A stretch of 13,736 nucleotides of DNA from Campylobacterales bacterium (GTDB lineage: Bacteria > Campylobacterota > Campylobacteria > Campylobacterales > Hydrogenimonadaceae). Both the position numbers and the translations under genes were made by a program. Below are positions 8,507-13,736 of the stretch, one piece after another. The stretch's first letter is position 1, and each line of letters opens with the position of its first letter. Under the pieces are notes generated by a model, which was given only the letters and a program-made list of their open reading frames with translations, was not told where the DNA came from and did no database searches. The stretch is from assembly GCA_027067015.1 (NCBI GenBank), contig JAMOMS010000106.1, positions 1 through 13,736 of the forward strand, written 5' to 3'.

Positions 8507-10862
8507 TGAAGGAGCACGCCATTCCTCTACGCTGGGCGCCTTTGAGGCGCGTCTGAAGCGTGGGATAGAGGGCCAGGCCCCCTATGCCGTTTTACACCTT
8601 TACGACAAAGACCCTTTTGCCTGTACCGTCTTTTATGACGAGACCTCCCGACCGACACTCTATCGGTGCCGTTTCAAAAAACGGCCCGCTCTTTTGCCCA
8701 AACGCACGCGAAGCGACTTTTTTTTGCTTGATTTTAAGATGGAAGGGAAGGTTTTTGTCGTAGAGGTCGAGCCTTTGAGACAGAGTGCGATCTTTCCCGT
8801 TCCCCCCGCCGTGCAAGAAGATCCGGTTCTTTTGGCCCAACAGGGGCAAAAGAGTCGCCATTGGACCGTTTTGGGCTATGAGGGCAAGGTGCCGCCTTAC
8901 CTTGGCGCACGCCCGTCACGGGCCGAAGGGTTGTCGTTTCCGATCGATCTTTCTCGCTATAAAACGCCCGCGGTCGGTGCGGTGGATATTAACGGTGAGC
9001 CGGTCTTCTTGGAAAATCACCGTGACATTGAGCGGCTGATACGGATTAAGGAGGCGTTCAAAGCGGGGCGGTACGCCAAAACCTATGAAGCGGCGACCGA
9101 AGCCTATAACCGTTACAAAAACTCGATTTTTGCCAGCGACTTTCTGCGCTATCGCATCAAGGCGCTGGTAGAGGAGGGGATGAAAGATCACGCCGACGAG
9201 ATCATTCAATTGGGCAAATATTTTATTAAACACTACGCCTCGGACGAGTATCTGCCCGAAGTGCTGTTACTGCTTGCCAGGGTGTACAGCGCCACCGGTT
9301 TTGTCAGTGACGCCAACTACTTTTATGACCGCTTGATTCATGAGCATGAAGGCAACCGCTTTGCCAATTTGGGGCTCATTTACCTGGGGGATGAGCTCTA
9401 TATGAACGGCAAGGTCAAGGAGGCGATGCAAAGCTACCTGGACGCGCTTTATAGCGCCAAAGAGCTGGATGTGGCTTCGTTGGCGGCCTATAAACTGGTA
9501 CTTCGTTATATGGAGCAGGGCGAGACCGACAAAGCGGTGACCTTTTTAAAAAAGCTCTGGGAGAAAAATCCCGATTATCTGCTGAAAAATCCGGACGATA
9601 CCTTCCGTCTGGCCGAGCAGTTGGCCGGTCGAGAGAGGGTGGACCTTGCCATAGCCGTGACGGAGGGTTTGCTAAAAAAGATGAACCCCCAAAGCGATCT
9701 GTATGAAAAAGCCCTGTATGAATTGGCGGGATGGTATGATGAAAAGGGGTCAATTCGCGGGGCGATTCAATGGTACGAACGCTATCTAAAAGAGTTTCCT
9801 TACGGTGATTACAGTGACAAAGTAAAAGAGAAACTCGACGCGCTGTTTGTTGTCAGTAACGACGTCAATACCACGGCGGCACTAAAACGCTATGACGCGT
9901 TGATCAAAACGTATGGTGACGGCCCCATTGCCGAAAAAGCGCTGGTGGCCAAAATGCATCTTTTGTTAGAGATGAACGCGACGCAAAAGGTATTGACGTT
10001 TGCCGACAAAGTAGCGGCCATGAAAGAGCAAGAGAGCCGTAAAAAAGGGGAGGCGCTTTTGAGGGAAGCGGCGCGAAAGGTCTTTGAAGCGGCCAAAAAA
10101 TCGGGAGATTGCAAGAAGGCGCTCCAGGTTTTGACGCGCTATGCGTTGAAGCCAAAAAGAGAGGATGACTCCTTTGTCTATGCATGTCGGATGCGTTTTG
10201 CCCAATATGACAAAGCCCTTACTATGGCCAAACGGGCGTTACAGTCGGATGATCCCAAAGCCAGGGCTTTGTGGACCTGCCGGGCCATGAAGGCGCTGGC
10301 GGGGCTGGAGCGCTGGTGGGAGGCGTTGGAAGCGGCGGATGATTTGGCCGCTTTAAGTGACAAACCCCAAACGTTATGCCCCGCTTACCCCTGGGTTCGG
10401 GCCAAAGCGTTGGCCGGCGCGGGACGCTACGCGGCGTTGATGACCCAACTGCACGCCATGGCCAAAGCTTTCGGTGACGATATGCGCCTGGCCGATCTTT
10501 ATCGGCGGGCTTATACGCTGGCCAAAAAAGAGGGAGACGACGCCAGCCGGCGCTGGTTGCTTGAGCGATTGATTGCTTTGCAAAACCGTGCCAAAAGTCA
10601 CCCCTACTCCCCCTGGGCGGAGTTTGAACTGATAGGGCTTCTCAAGCAGGCGGGCAACGTGAAAGAGGCGCTGGCCCTGATGCAAAAGAGCCCCTTGACA
10701 TTAACGGGTGCTCACAAGGCGCGCTGGCTGTATGAAAAGGCTTTGCTGGAGGCCAGACTGGGGCAAGGCGCAGAAGCGAAAGCCGATTACAAAGCGTGCG
10801 CGAAGGTAAAAAACGGGGGCGATTGGGCCAATCTGTGCAGGCAGAGCCTAACGCTTCAATAA
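8499..10862 (+). CDS. pflA: PflA-type flagellar motor scaffold protein, TPR repeats (5' end uncertain)
   Basis: About 787 residues if read from the TTG at 8499. Identification as PflA ('paralysed flagellum' protein; not the pyruvate formate-lyase activator) rests on position and architecture. In Campylobacter jejuni and Helicobacter pylori, pflA follows nuoN directly and is about 790 residues. The N-terminal 120 or so residues look beta-rich, with a cysteine pair (PFACTVFY, YRCRFKKRP). The rest is a long run of paired helices of TPR type, such as AMQSYLDALYSAKELDVASL, KALYELAGWYDEKGSIRGAI and AWYERYLKEFPYGDYSD-like repeats. In the known system PflA is periplasmic and works with PflB in the motor's disk structures that recruit stators. 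Several further cysteines fit a periplasmic location. The start is unresolved: the in-frame ATG at 8424 overlaps nuoN by 68 bases, the TTG lacks a ribosome site, and no reading gives a clear signal peptide. The gene is certain; its name is likely. Confidence 0.8.
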   Translation: MAGEGARHSSTLGAFEARLKRGIEGQAPYAVLHLYDKDPFACTVFYDETSRPTLYRCRFKKRPALLPKRTRSDFFLLDFKMEGKVFVVEVEPLRQSAIFPVPPAVQEDPVLLAQQGQKSRHWTVLGYEGKVPPYLGARPSRAEGLSFPIDLSRYKTPAVGAVDINGEPVFLENHRDIERLIRIKEAFKAGRYAKTYEAATEAYNRYKNSIFASDFLRYRIKALVEEGMKDHADEIIQLGKYFIKHYASDEYLPEVLLLLARVYSATGFVSDANYFYDRLIHEHEGNRFANLGLIYLGDELYMNGKVKEAMQSYLDALYSAKELDVASLAAYKLVLRYMEQGETDKAVTFLKKLWEKNPDYLLKNPDDTFRLAEQLAGRERVDLAIAVTEGLLKKMNPQSDLYEKALYELAGWYDEKGSIRGAIQWYERYLKEFPYGDYSDKVKEKLDALFVVSNDVNTTAALKRYDALIKTYGDGPIAEKALVAKMHLLLEMNATQKVLTFADKVAAMKEQESRKKGEALLREAARKVFEAAKKSGDCKKALQVLTRYALKPKREDDSFVYACRMRFAQYDKALTMAKRALQSDDPKARALWTCRAMKALAGLERWWEALEAADDLAALSDKPQTLCPAYPWVRAKALAGAGRYAALMTQLHAMAKAFGDDMRLADLYRRAYTLAKKEGDDASRRWLLERLIALQNRAKSHPYSPWAEFELIGLLKQAGNVKEALALMQKSPLTLTGAHKARWLYEKALLEARLGQGAEAKADYKACAKVKNGGDWANLCRQSLTLQ

Positions 10863-11744
10863 CGAATCAAGCTCCGCCTCCAGCCTCTTTTTGGGTAAGA
10901 GCGGATGGGGCGGGAACTGGGTGCGGTTGAAGGTGCGCTGGCGTTTGGCCAGTTGGCGGGTATGCACCGCGATGGCCTCACGCATGGCGCGGTAGGTCAG
11001 CTTGCCGTCAAAATAGTCTAACACCTCTTTGATACCGATGGCTTTCATGGGATGGGGCGCGCGGCCGTAACGGCGCTCCAGTTTGGCCACTTCGTCAAGC
11101 AGGCCGGCTTGGAGCATGGCGTTGGTACGGCGTGTGATGCGCTCCCAGAGCGCCTCTTTTTCTATGTCGATCTCAAAGAGTGGAAGTTGCGCGGCCAGCG
11201 GTTTGGGCGGATGGAGCGCGAAGTAGTGACTGGGAGGCAGGCCTGTGGCGCGGTGGAGCATGAGGGCTTTTTCAATACGGTAGCGGTCGGTCGGCGAGAT
11301 GCGCCCGGCGGTTTCGGGGTCAACTCGGCAAAGCTCGGCGTAGGCGTCGGGCAAAGAGCGCAAAAGGGCCAAAACCTCCGCTTTGGCCCCGGGGGAAGGC
11401 TCAGGGATATCGGAGAGTCCTTCTATGAGCGCTTTGAGATAAAAGCCGGTTCCGCCGACAATGAGCAGGTTTTTGTCGTAGCGTTTGCAAAAGTCGCGGG
11501 CCCGCTCAAACAGACGCGCAAAAAGGGCCACGCTAAACGGCTCGTCGGGGTCGATCTCATCAATCCCGAAATGCGCGACCCCCGCGCGCTCCGAAAGGGT
11601 CGGTTTGGCCGAGGCGATGTCGATTTGGCGATAAAGCGCCAGGGAGTCCAACGAGAGAACGGCGCAGTCGTGTCGGCGGGCGATCGTGAGGGCGAGGTCG
11701 GTCTTTCCCGAGGCCGTCGGGCCCAAAATGGCGGCGGTTTTCAT
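10848..11744 (-). CDS. miaA: tRNA dimethylallyltransferase (tRNA A37 prenylation)
   Basis: This 298-residue cytoplasmic enzyme transfers a dimethylallyl group to N6 of adenosine 37 in tRNAs that read U-starting codons. Motifs in order are the P-loop GPTASGKT (residues 8-15), the SLDSLALYRQIDIASAKPT segment that binds substrate, DEIDPDEPFSVALFARLF, the strongly conserved LLIVGGTGFYLKAL, and near the C-terminus AIGIKEVLDYF followed by HTRQLAKRQRTFNRTQF. Length and motif order are normal. The ATG at 11744 puts the P-loop at the family's usual distance. An in-frame upstream ATG at 11780 would add 12 unconserved residues and lies inside the promoter region. No ribosome binding site precedes 11744. 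The gene faces pflA, and their 3' ends overlap by 15 bases. Confidence 0.96.
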   Translation of the reverse strand: MKTAAILGPTASGKTDLALTIARRHDCAVLSLDSLALYRQIDIASAKPTLSERAGVAHFGIDEIDPDEPFSVALFARLFERARDFCKRYDKNLLIVGGTGFYLKALIEGLSDIPEPSPGAKAEVLALLRSLPDAYAELCRVDPETAGRISPTDRYRIEKALMLHRATGLPPSHYFALHPPKPLAAQLPLFEIDIEKEALWERITRRTNAMLQAGLLDEVAKLERRYGRAPHPMKAIGIKEVLDYFDGKLTYRAMREAIAVHTRQLAKRQRTFNRTQFPPHPLLPKKRLEAELDSLLKR

Positions 11745-11750
11745 AAAGCG

Positions 11751-11780
11751 ATTATATGATAAACTATCACCTTCATCCAA
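11751..11780 (-). promoter_or_regulatory. Likely sigma-70 promoter of miaA
   Basis: On the minus strand there is a perfect -10 hexamer TATAAT (plus-strand 11751-11756). A weaker -35-like TTGGAT (plus-strand 11775-11780) lies upstream with an 18-base spacer. Only 6 bases (CGCTTT) separate the -10 from the miaA ATG, so transcription would be expected to begin at or within a base or two of the start codon. No ribosome binding site is visible, which fits a leaderless message. This is inference from spacing alone. Confidence 0.55.
11757..11769. repeat. Small inverted repeat inside the miaA promoter spacer
   Basis: TGATA-AAC-TATCA is a perfect 5-bp inverted repeat with a 3-base centre, placed between the -10 and -35 of the miaA promoter and 44 bases upstream of the mqnP start. 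Its place between divergent genes would suit a small operator, but such a short AT-rich palindrome can easily occur by chance. Confidence 0.3.
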
Positions 11781-11812
11781 GGCGTCTTTTGAATAACGAG
11801 GGAGAGTAAGAG

Positions 11813-12670
11813 GTGAAACTGCTGAAATGGTACCGGGATTTTAACGAATTGATCATGTTTCAACACTCGGTCTTTTCGTTGCCCTTTATCTTTATCGCCA
11901 TGGTGGTGGCCGCCGACGGGTGGTTTGGCTGGCGTCTGCTGGGGCTTGGGGTGCTGGCGGCGGTGAGCGCGCGCAACTACGCCATGCTGGTGAATCGTTA
12001 TCTGGACCGTGATATCGACGCCCGCAACCCCCGCACCCGCAACCGCCCCAGCGTAGACGGGCGCTTTTCGGCGGGGCAGATGCGGGTGATGATTGTATTG
12101 AACGCCCTCGTTTTCATCGCGACAGCCTACGCCATCAACCGCCTGGCTTTCTGGCTCTCTTTCCCGATTCTTGCCATTCTTGGCGGCTATACCCTCTTTA
12201 AACGCTTTTCGGAAACCGCCCACCTGGTGCTGGGGCTTTCGTTGGGGCTTGCGCCTATTGCCGGGGCGGTGGCGGTGACGGGTACGATCCCGATGTGGTC
12301 GGTGATGCTGGCGGTGGGCGTGATGTTCTGGGTGGCGGGCTTTGATTTGCTCTATTCGCTTCAGGATATCGATTTTGACAAGGAGGCGGGGCTCTTTTCG
12401 GTACCGGCCCGCTACGGCAGGGAGGCCACTCTCTTTCTGGCCCGTCTTTTTCACGCGCTGGCGGTGCTTTTTTGGGCCTTTTTTACCGCCCAGGCCCATC
12501 TGGGTCTTTTCGCCTGGCTGGCGGTGGTGGCCGGCGCGGTGATGCTGGCGTATGAGCACCGCATTGTGGCGCGGGATTTTACAAAGATCGACCGCGCCTT
12601 TTTTACCGTCAACGGCTATCTGGGATTTGTCTATATCGCCCTGATCGTGCTGGATAGGAGCGTGGCGTGA
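11813..12670 (+). CDS. mqnP: UbiA-family prenyltransferase, probably menaquinone biosynthesis MqnP
   Basis: A 285-residue integral membrane protein of the UbiA family, often labelled 4-hydroxybenzoate polyprenyltransferase in this group. Both Mg-diphosphate-binding aspartate motifs are visible: NxxxDxxxD as N61, D65, D69 in NRYLDRDIDARNPRTRNRP, and DxxxD as D185, D189 in YSLQDIDFDKEAGLFSVP. Hydrophobic segments between and after them fit the usual eight or nine helices. Campylobacterota make menaquinone by the futalosine route and lack ubiquinone, so attachment of the polyprenyl tail to 1,4-dihydroxy-6-naphthoate (MqnP) is the best-supported role. This is inference from lineage, because UbiA sequences alone rarely settle the aromatic substrate. 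The product would be the quinone used by the complex I encoded in the same window. The start is GTG, supported by GAGGGAG at 11798-11804 with an 8-base spacer. The gene is divergent from miaA. Confidence 0.85.
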   Translation: MKLLKWYRDFNELIMFQHSVFSLPFIFIAMVVAADGWFGWRLLGLGVLAAVSARNYAMLVNRYLDRDIDARNPRTRNRPSVDGRFSAGQMRVMIVLNALVFIATAYAINRLAFWLSFPILAILGGYTLFKRFSETAHLVLGLSLGLAPIAGAVAVTGTIPMWSVMLAVGVMFWVAGFDLLYSLQDIDFDKEAGLFSVPARYGREATLFLARLFHALAVLFWAFFTAQAHLGLFAWLAVVAGAVMLAYEHRIVARDFTKIDRAFFTVNGYLGFVYIALIVLDRSVA

Positions 12671-13200
12671 GCGTGCGCTGGATTCCGGCCCCGCTGAAGG
12701 CGACGTTTGAGGAGGTGACAACCCACGCGCGCAAAGAGGCGCTGGAGAAGGAGTATCAGCGCCTGAGCGAAACGGACGAGGACCCGATAGGGCAGTGGCT
12801 CAAACTGGCCAAGGCGAGGGGCGAGACCAAAGAGACCGATCCGGTTTTGCTTTACCTGGTGGTGGAACTTCACCGCAAAGTGGACGAGTTGACCCAACTG
12901 GTCAAAAACGAACGGCCCGAGCGGCTGGATTTGGAGCAAACAGCCGAGGTTACGGCCGTCTCATTTGGCTATTTTCGCTTTGCCAGGCCGATCTTAAAGG
13001 CGGGCGCGGAGTATTACGGACGCATTGAGATGCCCCTCTTCCCCCGGCGAGACATGGGGGTGTGGTTTGTGGCTGAAGGGGCGGATACGGCCCGGATCGT
13101 TCGGATGCATGAGCGGGACGAGAAGGAGTGGAACCAGTATGTCACGGCCAGGGAGCGGGTGATGATACGGGAGATGAAACAGAGACAGGAGAGAGCGTGA
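12667..13200 (+). CDS. Uncharacterised protein resembling atypical PilZ (tPilZ) domains
   Basis: 177 residues, cytoplasmic, with no signal peptide or membrane segment. The start is GTG at 12667, overlapping the mqnP stop as GTGA, with TAGGAG at 12655-12660 and a 6-base spacer. Architecture by eye: a polar N-terminus; a helix at about 60-82 (VLLYLVVELHRKVDELTQLV); a beta-rich part at about 85-148 with VTAVSFGYFRF and YYGRIEMPLFPRRDMGVWFV; and a long charged helix at the end (RDEKEWNQYVTARERVMIRE). That order resembles proteins with a degenerate PilZ barrel of the tPilZ type. The c-di-GMP-binding RxxxR motif is not apparent, and VSFGYFRF stands where D/NxSxxG would be. If the match holds, it is more likely a protein-interaction module than a c-di-GMP receptor. 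The function is unknown and the family assignment is tentative. Confidence 0.85.
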   Translation: MSVRWIPAPLKATFEEVTTHARKEALEKEYQRLSETDEDPIGQWLKLAKARGETKETDPVLLYLVVELHRKVDELTQLVKNERPERLDLEQTAEVTAVSFGYFRFARPILKAGAEYYGRIEMPLFPRRDMGVWFVAEGADTARIVRMHERDEKEWNQYVTARERVMIREMKQRQERA

Positions 13201-13712
13201 ACGACGTGACGCTGACGGTGGGGGCGCTGACGCTGGTGATGCTGATTTTGGCGCTCTATATCGCTTTGCGCGATAGGGAGCTAAGCCGCAAGTTGACGCT
13301 GGTGGAGCAGAGTATCGAAGTGCTCAACAACGAGCTTTTTAAAGTGGCCAAAGAGTTGGAGAAGAGCCGAAGGGAACTGCATGAGCGGATTGTGCGATTT
13401 GAGCTGGAGCAAAGAAGCGGTGTGGCCGAGATACCCGAAGGGGTGTGGGAAGAGCGGTTAGCGCCATTAAAAGAGGAGACGGCGCAACTTAAAACCGCGC
13501 TGGCGCGTCATGAAGCCGAGGCGGAGGAGAAGTTGACGGCTTTGCGCAAACGCCTCAAAGAGACGATGATGGCAAGCGGCGGTGTGCCTGACGAGCAGAG
13601 GATCTTGCAACTGCACGCCCAGGGACTTGACAGCGAGACCATCGCCAAAAAGCTTCGTATGGGCAAGGGCGAGGTGGAGCTGGTATTGCGGTTTGCCAAG
13701 ATCAATGGTTGA
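13197..13712 (+). CDS. Uncharacterised membrane-anchored coiled-coil protein with C-terminal HTH-like segment
   Basis: 171 residues, starting at GTG 13197, which overlaps the previous stop as GTGA; AGGAG at 13187-13191 lies 5 bases upstream. The reading frame is open further upstream, but that extension would lie inside the neighbouring gene. One hydrophobic helix at about residues 5-24 (LTVGALTLVMLILALYIALR) should anchor the protein, with the rest in the cytoplasm. Two long charged helices at about 26-73 and 84-121 look like coiled coil. The end (130-168) reads EQRILQLHAQGLDSETIAKK then LRMGKGEVELVLRFAK, a helix-turn-helix-like pattern similar to the C-terminal segment of DUF6115/DUF2802-type proteins, some of which are found near flagellar or motility genes. 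The role is not known. Coupling to the PilZ-like gene suggests they are made together. Confidence 0.85.
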   Translation: MNDVTLTVGALTLVMLILALYIALRDRELSRKLTLVEQSIEVLNNELFKVAKELEKSRRELHERIVRFELEQRSGVAEIPEGVWEERLAPLKEETAQLKTALARHEAEAEEKLTALRKRLKETMMASGGVPDEQRILQLHAQGLDSETIAKKLRMGKGEVELVLRFAKING

Positions 13713-13736
13713 GGTACACCCCGGCTGGCAGGCCGA
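13705..13736 (+). CDS. Possible start of a further gene, cut by the window edge
   Basis: An ATG at 13705, overlapping the preceding stop by 8 bases, opens a frame of ten codons to the window end (MVEVHPGWQA). The overlap suits this compact cluster, but no clear ribosome binding site precedes it. The few residues loosely recall the N-terminus of uracil-DNA glycosylases from related bacteria (a histidine-proline-x-tryptophan motif). Ten residues cannot support an identification, so no symbol is given. Confidence 0.3.
   Translation, partial: MVEVHPGWQA

Noticed and set aside
10821..10833. Palindrome GATTGGGCCAATC as a terminator for miaA
   Set aside because: It has only 5-6 bp with a minimal loop, lies inside the pflA coding sequence, and its minus-strand T-run is about 8 bases away instead of adjacent. 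Too weak to list as a terminator.
11052..11759. A 235-codon plus-strand frame opposite miaA
   Set aside because: The minus strand encodes all MiaA motifs in order. The plus-strand translation has no recognisable pattern.
11732..11760. A plus-strand promoter for mqnP using TATGAT at 11755-11760
   Set aside because: The -10-like hexamer is acceptable, but no -35-like sequence is found at 16-18 bases upstream, so I did not list it.
11741..12721. A 326-codon minus-strand frame opposite mqnP
   Set aside because: It is rich in His, Arg, Lys and Gln with no domain, and it covers a gene with both aspartate motifs of the UbiA family on the plus strand.

Overview
The window is a 13.7-kb piece of a bacterial chromosome, most likely from a member of the Campylobacterota (the former Epsilonproteobacteria). 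The reasons are: the complex I genes run nuoG-H-I-J-K-L-M-N; the gene straight after nuoN is a PflA-type TPR protein, an arrangement known from Campylobacter and Helicobacter; NuoI has the [15 protein letters not shown] first cluster; and a UbiA-family prenyltransferase of the futalosine-type menaquinone pathway is close by. By eye the base composition is clearly richer in G+C than Campylobacter, Helicobacter or Sulfurimonas. That suggests a Nitratifractor-, Hydrogenimonas- or Sulfurovum-like lineage, but the genus is a guess.

Region 1 (1-8491) is the 3' part of a respiratory complex I operon. It holds the C-terminal part of nuoG, then complete nuoH, nuoI, nuoJ, nuoK, nuoL, nuoM and nuoN. Gaps are 3-11 bases or the genes overlap (nuoJ/nuoK by 3 bases, nuoM/nuoN by 1), and no internal promoter or terminator is visible. 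Together they encode the membrane arm (H, J, K, L, M, N), the 4Fe-4S connecting subunit (I) and part of the large peripheral-arm subunit (G). They couple electron transfer to a quinone, probably menaquinone here, to proton export.

Region 2 (8492-10862) is one long gene for a TPR-repeat protein, identified as the flagellar motor scaffold PflA from context and architecture. Its 5' end is a problem: the frame has no good start codon and no recognisable signal peptide, though the family is periplasmic.

Region 3 (10848-11744, minus strand) is miaA, a tRNA prenyltransferase gene. It runs toward pflA and overlaps it by 15 bases. Its promoter lies so close to the ATG that the transcript may be leaderless.

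Region 4 (11813-13736, plus strand) is a tightly coupled cluster. It contains a UbiA-family prenyltransferase (probably mqnP), a 177-residue protein resembling atypical PilZ (tPilZ) proteins, a membrane-anchored coiled-coil protein with a C-terminal helix-turn-helix-like tail, and the first codons of what may be a further gene. Neighbours overlap by GTGA junctions, which suggests translational coupling.

Most of the window is ordinary core genome. The points worth a second look are the pflA 5' end, the charged repetitive insert in NuoG, the possible leaderless miaA, and the two small uncharacterised genes after mqnP. I see no mobile elements, CRISPR arrays, tRNA or rRNA genes.
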